Source: JBDTMT01 sp033764095 (GTDB lineage Bacteria; Desulfobacterota; Binatia; HRBIN30; CADEER01). Taken from it: a stretch of DNA of 36,155 nucleotides. The translations under genes were made by a program, and so were the position numbers. The stretch lies in assembly GCA_033764095.1 (NCBI GenBank), contig JANRJF010000187.1:1-36155 (forward strand). The letters run 5' to 3'. Shown here one piece after another: positions 14,834-22,263 of the stretch; within the stretch, counting starts at the first letter, position 1, and every line of letters begins with the position of its first letter. The notes beneath the pieces were generated by a model. That model was not told where the DNA came from, did no database searches, and was given only the letters and a program-made list of their open reading frames with translations.

Positions 14834-15538
14834 TCAGGAGTAGCGATCGTTGCGCCACGGATGCGCGCTGTTGGAGTAGCCGCGCACCTCCCAGAAGCCG
14901 CGCTGGTCCTGGCGCAGGAACTCGATGCGCCTGATCCACTTGGCGCCCTTCCAGGCATAGAGCTGCGGGGTGATCAGGCGCACCGGGCCGCCGTGCTCGC
15001 GCGGCAGCGGTTGGCCGTCGGCGGTGTGCACCAGCAGCACGTCGTCCTTCAGTGCCTCGGCGAGCGACAGGTTGGTGGTGTACCCGTCGTGCGCGTGACA
15101 GAGGACGAACTCGGCGGCGTCGTCCGGTTCGGCCAGCGCCGCGACCGTGCTGAAACGCACGCCGCGCCACGGCACGTCGAGCCGCGACCAGCCGGTGACG
15201 CAGTGGAAGTCGCTGACGTCGTCGACCTGCTCGAGTTGCTGGAACGCCTCCCAGTTGAGCGTCTGCGGATGGCGGCAGGCGCCGTCGAGCGTCAGTTGCC
15301 AGCGGTGCTGCGGCACGATCGGGCTGAGGCCGAGGTCGAGCACCGGCCACTTGCCCGGCGCGGTCGCCGTCTGACCGACCGGCAGCTTGGGCATGCCGTG
15401 CCGATTCGGCGGCCCGCTGCCCTGCGGCGCGCCGTCCGCCATCGCCGGCGTCTGGCGCATGCGGTCGAGGAATCGCTCGCGCAGCCGGAGCCGCGCCGCG
15501 ACGATGCGGCGCTGAAGTTGGTCGGCGTCGTCGGACAT
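14834..15538 (-). CDS. Sulfite-oxidase-like molybdopterin oxidoreductase
   Basis: A 234-residue protein carrying only the molybdopterin-binding domain of the sulfite oxidase family. Cys113 in FHCVTGWSRLDVPWRGV is the expected Mo thiolate ligand. HAHDGYTTNLSLAEAL, LPREHGGPVRLITPQLYAWKGAKW and FWEVRGYSNSA are typical of short sulfite-oxidase-like proteins. No Tat signal, heme domain or dimerisation domain is present, so it is probably cytoplasmic with an unknown electron acceptor. I chose the ATG at 15538; an in-frame ATG at 15601 would read through palindrome H. The substrate is unknown; sulfite or S-oxides are possibilities. Confidence 0.9.
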   Translation of the reverse strand: MSDDADQLQRRIVAARLRLRERFLDRMRQTPAMADGAPQGSGPPNRHGMPKLPVGQTATAPGKWPVLDLGLSPIVPQHRWQLTLDGACRHPQTLNWEAFQQLEQVDDVSDFHCVTGWSRLDVPWRGVRFSTVAALAEPDDAAEFVLCHAHDGYTTNLSLAEALKDDVLLVHTADGQPLPREHGGPVRLITPQLYAWKGAKWIRRIEFLRQDQRGFWEVRGYSNSAHPWRNDRYS

Positions 15539-15559
15539 GGAGCCGACGCTACAATGAGT

Positions 15560-15610
15560 TCCCCCCCTTTGAAAAAGGGGGGATTCGGACCCTTTTTGCA
15601 AAGGAGGGAA
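15560..15610. repeat. Intergenic palindrome H (C-tract/T-tract type)
   Basis: A perfect 9-bp hairpin CCCCCCTTT-GAA-AAAGGGGGG (15562-15582) forms the left half. The whole left half also pairs with CCCTTTTTGCAAAGGAGGG (15590-15608) with one bulge and one mismatch. Elements of the CCCCCTTT...AAAGGGGG type occur between genes in many bacteria. It lies between the FAH-family stop (15615) and the molybdoenzyme start. Confidence 0.8.
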
Positions 15611-15614
15611 ACGC

Positions 15615-16568
15615 TCACACGATGCGGTTCTCCTGCACGCCGAGGTCGATGGCGCCGTCGTCGGTGCGGATGGCGGCGCGCATGCGATCGCCGGGGCGCA
15701 GGAAGCGCGGATTCGACGCGTTCATCTTGACGAAGTTCTCCCACTTCACGTGCTCGGGCAGCAGGCGGGCGATCATCTGCGCGGCTCTGCCGGGCGCCTG
15801 CAGGGCGCAGCCGCCGGGCGTGCCAGTGGCGATCAGGTCGCCGGGGAAGAGGTCCTGCAGGCCGGAGAGCTCGGTCAGCGTCGGCGCCGGCAGATGCACC
15901 ATGTCGGTGGCGAGGCTGTCCTGGCGCAGCTGATCGTTGACCCAGAGGCGCAGGCGCAGGGTGGAGAAGCGCGCCAGGTCGGCGGCGTCGACCAGCGCCA
16001 GGTAGGGGCCGACCGGACCGAAGGTGCGATAGCTCTTGCCCTTGTAGAACTGCGCCTGCGGCAGCTGCACGTCGCGCGCGCTGACGTCGTTGACCAGCAC
16101 CAGCGCGGCGACCACCTCGGCCAGTGTCTCCGGCGTCACGGTGGGCGGCGCGGTGAGCGCGGCACCGATCACCAGACCGATCTCGACCTCGTAGTCGAGC
16201 AGCGTCACGTGCGCCGGCCGCACCACGTCGGTGTGCGGCGGCGAGATGCACGACGAGGCCTTGCGAAAGATCATGTTGAAGCCGGCGCGCGCCGGGTCGA
16301 GGCCCGACTCGCGCATGTGGCTGCGGTAGTTGATGCCCTGGCAGACGAACTGTTGGTTGCGCGTGATCGGGCTGAGCAGCTCGACCTGGTTCTCCGGCAG
16401 GCTGCCGGAGCCGCCCGCGGCGGCGACGGCACGCGCCGCCGCGGCGCCGTCGCGCAGGAAGTCGCCGGTGGTGGCGAACGCGCCGGGCAGCGGGGTGATC
16501 AGCCCGCCGCGCACGACGCCCCAGGCGACCGCACCGGCGTGCCGATAGTGGACGACGTTGACCGCCAT
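15615..16568 (-). CDS. Fumarylacetoacetate hydrolase family protein
   Basis: A 317-residue FAH-fold enzyme. The metal site appears as LDYEVEIGLVIG (Glu-x-Glu) with Asp in VNDVSARDVQ, followed by GKSYRTFGPVGPYL and the Gly-rich PGDLIATGTPGGCAL. The family cleaves C-C bonds or hydrates/decarboxylates ring-fission products. Behind an extradiol dioxygenase and a flavin monooxygenase, it probably acts on a meta-cleavage product or its 2-hydroxydienoate. The ATG at 16568 lies 2 nt after the dioxygenase stop, so the genes are one operon. Substrate choice among hydrolase, hydratase and decarboxylase is open. Confidence 0.9.
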   Translation of the reverse strand: MAVNVVHYRHAGAVAWGVVRGGLITPLPGAFATTGDFLRDGAAAARAVAAAGGSGSLPENQVELLSPITRNQQFVCQGINYRSHMRESGLDPARAGFNMIFRKASSCISPPHTDVVRPAHVTLLDYEVEIGLVIGAALTAPPTVTPETLAEVVAALVLVNDVSARDVQLPQAQFYKGKSYRTFGPVGPYLALVDAADLARFSTLRLRLWVNDQLRQDSLATDMVHLPAPTLTELSGLQDLFPGDLIATGTPGGCALQAPGRAAQMIARLLPEHVKWENFVKMNASNPRFLRPGDRMRAAIRTDDGAIDLGVQENRIV

Positions 16569-16570
16569 GT

Positions 16571-17668
16571 TCAGCGCCCCATCGCTTTCGCCATGCCGAC
16601 CAGTTTCTTCAGGCTGAAATCGCTGTCGCCGGCCAGCGCGCTGACGATCTGCAGCGCCTTGCGCGGCGTCATCGAGGTGTCGATGAAATCGGGCGGCAGC
16701 GGCGGCCCCCACTGCGCCAGGCTGTGGCGGCTGAATGGCGTCGAGCCGGTCGGCGTGGCGGCGTCGAAGCGGTCGCCGTCGGCGTAGTGCTCGATCAGCA
16801 TGCCGTCCGGGTCGCGCCAGTAGTCGAACAGCTGGCTGCCGAGGATGTGGCGGCCGATGCCCCAGGCGCGCGTCCACCCCCGCTGGCGCAGGTGCTCGCC
16901 GCCGAGCGCCAGCGCGTCGAGATCCTGCACCTCGAAGGCGGCGTGCTCATAGGACTCGGCGAAGCCGGCGGCCAGCGCGACGGTGTGATGGTCGACGGGG
17001 GTTGCGCCGAGATCGCAGCGCAGGAACGCGATCGCCGGCCCGGCATCCTGCGGCAGCACCTGGTAGTCGGACACGATCATCCCGAAGCTGCGCAGCAGCC
17101 ACGAGAGCACGCGGGCGTGTTGTTTGGTCTGCAACACGACGTGGCCGAGGCGCTTCACCTGGGCCGGCCCGGACGGCGCGCGCTGCGCGGTGTTGCGGCG
17201 CGGCGTCGCCTCGGCGCTGTTGACCACCAACGGCGGCCGCATCGGCCGCGGCTCGACGCGCGCCTGGCCGTGCACGACGTCCACGCAGACGCCGTTCGGC
17301 GCGGTCAGTCGCACGCGTCGCCCGCCGCCCGGCTCGCGCATCGTCTCGATCGGGCTGGCGCCGGGCAACGCGGCGACGCGCTCCAGGTCGCGCGCCTCCG
17401 CGGCGACCAGGCCGAAGCCGAGGAACGCCGCGGCCGCGCCGCGCTCGGCGCTGTAGCAGAACGGCGCATCACCATAGCCGCGCAGGTGGAGTGCATCCGC
17501 CGTCTCGTCGGCCGCCAGCAGGCCGAAGTCGGTGGCAAAGCGTCTGGTGGCGTCGAGGTCGGGCTTGGCGAAGCGCACGTAGGCGAGATCGACGACCTTG
17601 ATGGTCGGGTCGGCGGCGCGGCCGCGCGCCAACTCGGCGCGCGCCGCCGCATCGAGAGTGTCGGTCAT
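16571..17668 (-). CDS. Type I extradiol (VOC-fold) dioxygenase
   Basis: A 365-residue two-module vicinal-oxygen-chelate protein. The Fe(II) ligands fit the 2-His-1-Glu set: His176 in LGHVVLQ, His227 or 228 in VDHHTVAL, and Glu293 in MLIEHYADGD. This matches BphC/catechol 2,3-dioxygenase-like enzymes that open catechols next to the diol. The N-terminal module lacks these ligands, as is usual. About 50 extra residues at the C-terminus run beyond the usual end. The ATG overlaps the stop of the flavin monooxygenase gene (ATGA). Together with its neighbours it defines an aromatic meta-cleavage pathway; the particular catechol is unknown. Confidence 0.9.
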   Translation of the reverse strand: MTDTLDAAARAELARGRAADPTIKVVDLAYVRFAKPDLDATRRFATDFGLLAADETADALHLRGYGDAPFCYSAERGAAAAFLGFGLVAAEARDLERVAALPGASPIETMREPGGGRRVRLTAPNGVCVDVVHGQARVEPRPMRPPLVVNSAEATPRRNTAQRAPSGPAQVKRLGHVVLQTKQHARVLSWLLRSFGMIVSDYQVLPQDAGPAIAFLRCDLGATPVDHHTVALAAGFAESYEHAAFEVQDLDALALGGEHLRQRGWTRAWGIGRHILGSQLFDYWRDPDGMLIEHYADGDRFDAATPTGSTPFSRHSLAQWGPPLPPDFIDTSMTPRKALQIVSALAGDSDFSLKKLVGMAKAMGR

Positions 17669-19275
17669 GCGGGAATCCTCTGCGGAGCCGGCCCGGCCGG
17701 CGCGGCCCCGTGCATCAGCTGCCGCACCTGCGCCAGCCGCGCCGCCGCAGTGGCGGCACCGAACTGCGCGGCGCAGAAGCGGTCGGGTCGAAGCAGCACG
17801 AAACGCTCGGGCGTGTCGCCGAACCATGCGGCGAGCGCGCCAGTGTGATCCTCCAGCGCGCCTTCCGGCGCGACGCTGCCGCGCGGCACGACGTGCACCA
17901 GTCGCGCGCCCAGCGCCTGGCAGGCGTCGCGCGCCGCGGCATCGAGTGCGCGGCGCGGATCGGCGCCGCAGCCGAGCACGGCGAACCAGTGCCCGAGCAG
18001 GCTGTCGAGCGCGACGATGCGGCCGTCCGGAGCGCGCAGCGGCGGCTGCACGATCATCTGGCCGCTGAGCCGCGCGCCGTCGGCGTCGGCGGCTCCGACG
18101 AAGACGCCGCGGCGTAGACGCGGGGCGCGCAGCGTACCGAGCAACTGGCGGTCGAGCATCGCCTGGCCGCGCGGGCTGCGGTTGACGGCGAAGAAGAACA
18201 GGTCGCGCAGCGCGGCGCGCCAGCGACTGGTCGGCTGGATCATCGCACCGAGCCGGTCGGCGAGCGCGGTGGCCGCCATGACGTGGGCGCGGCGTTCCTC
18301 CTGGTAGGTGTCGAGCAGCGCCTCGTCCGCCTGGCCGCGCACCACCGCGGCGAGCTTCCAGGCCAGGTTGGCGGCGTCGCGGATGCCGCCGTTCATGCCC
18401 TGGCCGGCGAACGGGGGCATCATGTGCGCCGCGTCGCCGGCGAGCAGCACGCGTCCGTCGCGGTAGCGGTCGGCGACCAGCGAGTGGAAGGTGTAGACGC
18501 ACTTGCGCTCGATGCGCACCTGCGGCGGGCGGGTGTACGGCGCGATCAGGCGCGCGATCATGCCGTCGTCGAGCAGATCGGCGTCCTGTTCGCCCGGCAT
18601 CAGCATCCACTCCCAGCGCCGCTTCTGGTGCTGCTTGCGCAGGGTCATGCCGGGCCGGCGCGGATCGCAGAAGAAGCGGCACGCCATCGTATCGGCGAGC
18701 AGCGGGTCGATGGTGTCGATCACCAGCCAGCGCTGCGGCGCGGTGCGGCCGCGCATCTCGATGCCGAGTTGCTGGCGCACCAGCGAGCGGCCGCCGTCGC
18801 AGCCGATCAGGTAGCGCGCCTCGGCGGTGAACGGCGCGCCGTCGGGGCCGCGGCCGCGCAGCGCGACGCCGCCGGGGCCGGCCTCGAACGACTCCAGCGC
18901 GTGCGCGAAGCGCGTGGTGACGTGCGGAAAGCGCTGCAGGCCGGCGGCGAGCACACGCTCGAGCAGCGGCTGGTCGAAGCTGTTCTGCTGCGCATGGCCG
19001 TACGGCGTCTGGCCGAGCTCGACGTGCATCATCGGCGTGCCGCGGCCGTTGACGTAGTCCACGGCGAAGCCGATCAGCAGGTCGGGCGCGACCGCGTCGT
19101 AGAGATCGACTGCCTGCATGGTCCGCAGCGACTCGGCGTCGATGGCGATGGCGCGCGGCTCGTCGACGGTGGTCGGGTTGCGCTCCAGCAGCAGCGTCGC
19201 AATCCCGTAGGTGCCGAGCAGGTTGGCGAGCGTCAGGCCGACCGGCCCGCCGCCGACGATGGCCACGTCGATCAT
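17665..19275 (-). CDS. FAD-dependent aromatic monooxygenase (MhpA/PheA-like)
   Basis: A 536-residue class A flavoprotein hydroxylase. FAD-binding GGGPVGLTLA is at 8-17, the DG motif CDGGRSLVR at 159-167 and the GD motif RVLLAGDAAHMMPP at 275-288. The thioredoxin-like C-terminal domain (about 390-525) is of the phenol-hydroxylase kind. Such enzymes hydroxylate a phenolic ring ortho to an OH using NAD(P)H and O2, making the catechol for the following extradiol dioxygenase. The closest named example I know is MhpA, 3-(3-hydroxyphenyl)propionate hydroxylase, but the substrate is not fixed. Start and stop overlap with the neighbours on both sides (ATGA), implying coupled translation. Confidence 0.93.
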   Translation of the reverse strand: MIDVAIVGGGPVGLTLANLLGTYGIATLLLERNPTTVDEPRAIAIDAESLRTMQAVDLYDAVAPDLLIGFAVDYVNGRGTPMMHVELGQTPYGHAQQNSFDQPLLERVLAAGLQRFPHVTTRFAHALESFEAGPGGVALRGRGPDGAPFTAEARYLIGCDGGRSLVRQQLGIEMRGRTAPQRWLVIDTIDPLLADTMACRFFCDPRRPGMTLRKQHQKRRWEWMLMPGEQDADLLDDGMIARLIAPYTRPPQVRIERKCVYTFHSLVADRYRDGRVLLAGDAAHMMPPFAGQGMNGGIRDAANLAWKLAAVVRGQADEALLDTYQEERRAHVMAATALADRLGAMIQPTSRWRAALRDLFFFAVNRSPRGQAMLDRQLLGTLRAPRLRRGVFVGAADADGARLSGQMIVQPPLRAPDGRIVALDSLLGHWFAVLGCGADPRRALDAAARDACQALGARLVHVVPRGSVAPEGALEDHTGALAAWFGDTPERFVLLRPDRFCAAQFGAATAAARLAQVRQLMHGAAPAGPAPQRIPA

Positions 19276-19931
19276 CGCGTGGCGCTCACGGCCGGGCCGA
19301 ACAGCACCGCGGTCACCGCGTCGGCGTGCGCCTCGATCGCCGCCGGGCGCAGCGGATCACGGCCGCTCAGGCGGCGGATCTCGGGCGCGACGACGAACAG
19401 GTGCGCGACCGCCCCGACCAGCAGGTAGTGCAGGTGCAGCGGTGGCACGTCGGGCACCAGGCCGGCGCGCTGCGCCTCGGCGATCAGCCCGGTGGAGAGC
19501 TGGTAGAGCGGCCGCACGTGGCGGTCGACCAGCCACTGCATGCGCGGCCCGTCGTGCTTGCCCTCCTGCATCATCAGGCGGTGCAGCTCGGGATGCGCGG
19601 CCGCGAAGCGCACGTAGTGGCGCACCATGAGGCGCAACCGCGTCGCGGCGTCGGCCTCGGCCAGGGCCGGCAGATGTGCGGCGAAGTGGGCGCGCAGGGT
19701 GTCGAAGATCTCGTCCACCGCCGCCTGCCAGAGCGGCAGCTTGCCGGCAAAGTGGTAGGTGATCAGGCCCTGGTTGACCCCGGCGCGCTCGGCGATGTCG
19801 CGCGTCGTCGCGCCGTCGTAGCCGAGATCGGCGAACGCCGACAGCGCCGCACGCACGATGCGCGCCCGCGTATCGAGGCCCTTCGGTCGCCGCACCCGCG
19901 TCGCGACCTTGGCGCTGGCTGCCCTGACCAT
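19272..19931 (-). CDS. TetR family regulator of the meta-cleavage operon
   Basis: A 219-residue repressor. The helix-turn-helix is near residues 25-65: ARIVRAALSAFADLGYDGATT, then RDIAERAGVNQGLITYHFAGK. The rest is a helical ligand-binding and dimerisation domain. I chose the ATG at 19931 because a TTGACA promoter begins just upstream, making a longer frame from 19991 unlikely. The transcript would begin at or next to the ATG, so it may be leaderless. The stop overlaps the monooxygenase start (ATGA), so regulator and enzymes are one operon and autoregulation is likely. Confidence 0.9.
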   Translation of the reverse strand: MVRAASAKVATRVRRPKGLDTRARIVRAALSAFADLGYDGATTRDIAERAGVNQGLITYHFAGKLPLWQAAVDEIFDTLRAHFAAHLPALAEADAATRLRLMVRHYVRFAAAHPELHRLMMQEGKHDGPRMQWLVDRHVRPLYQLSTGLIAEAQRAGLVPDVPPLHLHYLLVGAVAHLFVVAPEIRRLSGRDPLRPAAIEAHADAVTAVLFGPAVSATR

Positions 19932-19938
19932 GCGGCAG

Positions 19939-19966
19939 AGTTTATTCGATTGAATAAGATTGTCAA
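19939..19966 (-). promoter_or_regulatory. Promoter of the TetR-led meta-cleavage operon
   Basis: On the minus strand, TTGACA (19966-19961) matches the sigma-70 -35 consensus fully. TAAACT (19944-19939) follows after 16 nt as a 4-of-6 -10 box. The expected start of transcription falls at about 19932-19931, the A of the ATG. The AT-rich stretch stands out from its GC-rich surroundings. Confidence 0.65.
19942..19957. promoter_or_regulatory. Probable TetR operator
   Basis: A dyad TTATTC-GATT-GAATAA lies over the spacer and -10 box of the operon promoter. A further half-site TTATTC is at 19973-19978. Position and shape suit a TetR-family repressor acting on its own promoter; binding is inferred. 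Confidence 0.6.
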
Positions 19967-20092
19967 CGGAATTTATTCGGGCGAGCAACAACTGCGCGAG
20001 CAGGTGCGGCGGTGAGAAAGAGTTGCCGGCGTGGAGTTGGCGAGAGCTCAGCGCGCCGGGTCAGCGGCGGGGTGGTTCAGCACCTCCGCACC

Positions 20093-20344
20093 TCATCCCG
20101 CCTGGCCGCGCGTGCGCGCGTAGATCGCCAGCAGGATCACCGCGCCGATGATCGACGCGATGAAGCCGGCCGGCTCGCCGGGTTGGTACCAGCCGACCGC
20201 CTGCCCGAGGAATCCCATGACGATGGCGCCGGCGATGCCGAGCAGCGTCGTCATGACGAAGCCCAGGTTGTCGCGCCCCGGGTGGACGACCTTGGCCAGC
20301 GCGCCGACCACGAAACCGATGATGATGCTCCAGACGATGCCCAT
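20093..20344 (-). CDS. GlsB/YeaQ/YmgE family membrane protein
   Basis: An 83-residue protein of three hydrophobic segments with Gly-rich turns. It begins MGIVWSIIIGFVVGALAKVVHPG, continues with LLGIAGAIVMGFLGQAVGWY and ends with IGAVILLAIYARTR. This matches the transglycosylase-associated (GlsB/YeaQ/YmgE) family in length and pattern, small inner-membrane proteins linked to stress conditions with no known biochemical activity. AGGAGG lies 8 nt before the ATG. It stands alone; the 100 bp downstream to the TetR promoter hold no gene. Confidence 0.92.
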   Translation of the reverse strand: MGIVWSIIIGFVVGALAKVVHPGRDNLGFVMTTLLGIAGAIVMGFLGQAVGWYQPGEPAGFIASIIGAVILLAIYARTRGQAG

Positions 20345-20413
20345 CGTTCGAGCCTCCTTGTCGTGGTGCCGCCGCTTATAGCCCGCCAGTCGGGATTGAG
20401 AAGAGGCGCGGAT

Positions 20414-20596
20414 TTGACCGCCGGCGGCGGCTCGGCCAAGACAGCGGACGTGCAGACCACGCCCGCGCTGATCGCCGCCAGTGCCCTGCTCGCCTGCTGC
20501 ATCGCGGTGATCTGGCTCGGCGCGCCGGTCGTGCCGGCGGTGATCGGCGGGGTCGGCGCGGCGGCGATCCTGCTCTGGCGCAACCGGCGTCGTTGA
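20414..20596 (+). CDS. Small two-helix membrane protein (tentative)
   Basis: A 60-codon frame starting with TTG at 20414 after AAGAGG (7-nt spacing), or 48 codons from a GTG at 20450. The product has two hydrophobic stretches (ALIAASALLACCIAVIWLG and VPAVIGGVGAAAILLW) and ends in NRRR, giving a plausible inside-positive membrane hairpin. It is divergent from the GlsB-like gene and ends 16 nt before the convergent MFS stop. I do not recognise a family. The non-ATG start and short length make this uncertain. Confidence 0.4.
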   Translation: MTAGGGSAKTADVQTTPALIAASALLACCIAVIWLGAPVVPAVIGGVGAAAILLWRNRRR

Positions 20597-20612
20597 CTGC
20601 GCGTCGAGCGGC

Positions 20613-22199
20613 TCAATCGACACCGAGCAGGTGGCTGACCTGCGCGCGACCGCCGGTCGAGTAGGCGTTGATGCGTTCCTGCACGCGCCGGTCGGAGACG
20701 GTGATGCGTTCATGCTGGCGCAGGTGCTCCAACCACGACGGCACCAGGAACACCTCGACGAAGCGGCGTTCGGACTCGAGGTCGCGATAGAGTCCCCACT
20801 CGATGGCGCCGTCGCGGCGGCGGATCGGCTCCAGCGCGACCGCCGCGGCGGCGAATGCGTCGGCGTCGGCGGGGTCGACGTCGTACTCGACGGTGACCAG
20901 CACCGGCGCGCCCTCCGCGTCGGCGCCGGGCCACAGCTCCGGCGCCGGGCGCAGCGCGCCGGGGGTGAGGTCGAGCGACTCGAAGTCGTGCAGGCGCGCC
21001 CGCCAGGTGAGCGCCGCGCCGAGCCCCATGGCGACGGCGAACGCGGCCAGCGCCTGCGGCGTGCCGACGCGGTCGGCAAGCGCGCCGGCGGCGAGACTGC
21101 CGAGCGCCAGTCCGCCCTGCACGACGAGCAGGTTGGCGGCCAGCGCGCGGGCGCGCACCCATCCCGGCGCAACGTGCTGCGCGGCGATGTTGACCGTCGA
21201 CATGCCGACCATCCAGGCGATGCCGCCGCCCACCATCGCCGCCGCCAGGAGGCGCACGTCGTGGGTGACGCCGAGCAACGCGGTCACCGCCGCGACGCCG
21301 AGCCGGGCGCCGAACAGCACGCGGTCGGCGCCCAGCCGGCCGCGCAGATACGGCAGCGCCCAGGCGCCGGCGATTGCCCCGACACCCAGGCAACCGACCA
21401 ACAGGCCGTAACCGAGCGCTTCGAGATGAAGATCGCGCCGCGCCACCACCGGCAACAGTGCCCACAGCGCGCTGCCGGCGAGGGTGAAGGTGGCGCAGTG
21501 CAGCAGCACGGCGCGCAACGGCGACGAGTGGCGCGCGTAGCGCAGCCCGGCGACGATCGCGCCGATGACGCGCTCGGGCGCGGCGGATGAGGTCGCCCGG
21601 CGCACCGCGCTGCGCGTCACCAGCAGCACCCCGACGACGACCAGAAAGCTCGCCGCGTTGAGCGCGAACACCGCGCTGGCGCCGTAGGCGGCAACCACCA
21701 GACCACCGACCGCCGGACCGACCGCGCGCGCCAGATTGAACGACACGCCGCCCAACGCCACCGCCGCCGGCAGCTCGCCGCGCGGCACCAGCTCGGGGAC
21801 GAAGGCCTGCCAGGCCGGCGCCATCACCGCCGCGCCGAGACCGAGCGCGAAGGTCAGGCCGAGCAGGCCCCAGGCGTCGAGCCGCCCCTCCAACGCCAGC
21901 CCGCCGAGCGCCGCGGCGGCGGCGAACATCCAGAGCTGCGTCGCGATCAGCACGTGGCGCCGGTCGACGATGTCGGCCAGCGCGCCGGCCGGCAGCGCGA
22001 GCAGCAGGAACGGCAGGCTCGCCGCGGTCTGCATCAGCGCCACCAGCAGTGGCGACGCCGTCAGCGAGGTCATCAGCCACGCCGCACTGGTGCTCTGCAT
22101 CCAGGTGCCGATGTTCGACACCAGCGAGGCGAGCCAGACGGCGCGGAAGGCGCCCTGGCGCAGCGGCGACCAGGCGGATGGGGCGGGCTCGGCAACCAT
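20613..22199 (-). CDS. MFS transporter (MFS_3/EntS-like) with C-terminal ABM-like domain
   Basis: A 528-residue protein. Residues about 10-405 form a 10-12-helix major facilitator domain with LADIVDRRHVLI in the loop-2 position and ALADRVGTPQALAAF in the second half. The last 110 residues are soluble and contain VLVTVEYDVDPADADAFAAA and RRDGAIEWGLYRDLE, resembling an antibiotic-biosynthesis-monooxygenase-like ferredoxin fold. This architecture is known in the 'transmembrane secretion effector' MFS family. The ATG at 22199 avoids reading into repeat I. The exported substrate is unknown. Confidence 0.9.
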   Translation of the reverse strand: MVAEPAPSAWSPLRQGAFRAVWLASLVSNIGTWMQSTSAAWLMTSLTASPLLVALMQTAASLPFLLLALPAGALADIVDRRHVLIATQLWMFAAAAALGGLALEGRLDAWGLLGLTFALGLGAAVMAPAWQAFVPELVPRGELPAAVALGGVSFNLARAVGPAVGGLVVAAYGASAVFALNAASFLVVVGVLLVTRSAVRRATSSAAPERVIGAIVAGLRYARHSSPLRAVLLHCATFTLAGSALWALLPVVARRDLHLEALGYGLLVGCLGVGAIAGAWALPYLRGRLGADRVLFGARLGVAAVTALLGVTHDVRLLAAAMVGGGIAWMVGMSTVNIAAQHVAPGWVRARALAANLLVVQGGLALGSLAAGALADRVGTPQALAAFAVAMGLGAALTWRARLHDFESLDLTPGALRPAPELWPGADAEGAPVLVTVEYDVDPADADAFAAAAVALEPIRRRDGAIEWGLYRDLESERRFVEVFLVPSWLEHLRQHERITVSDRRVQERINAYSTGGRAQVSHLLGVD

Positions 22200-22208
22200 A
22201 TCTTCAAC

Positions 22209-22262
22209 CCAACGACACAACGGCACGACGACACAACGTGGTGTCGTGGAGTCGTGGTGGTG
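22209..22262. repeat. Intergenic inverted repeat I (ACGACACA-like octamers)
   Basis: The left arm (about 22209-22238) carries ACGACACA, ACGGCACG, ACGACACA units; the right arm (22240-22262) carries the inverse with indels. It is the least regular of the set. It fills the 64-bp gap between the GH94-like stop (22264) and the MFS start (22199). Confidence 0.6.
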
Positions 22263-22263
22263 C

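Noticed and set aside
15539..15601. Upstream ATG (15601) for the sulfite-oxidase-like gene
   Set aside because: The extra 21 residues would be encoded by palindrome H and match nothing in the family.
15560..15610. Palindrome H as an intrinsic terminator
   Set aside because: Its T-runs are inside paired arms and it has the double-inverted form of a dispersed palindrome; termination is possible but not shown.
19932..19991. Longer TetR form starting at 19991
   Set aside because: It would begin upstream of the apparent TTGACA/TAAACT promoter and read through the operator.
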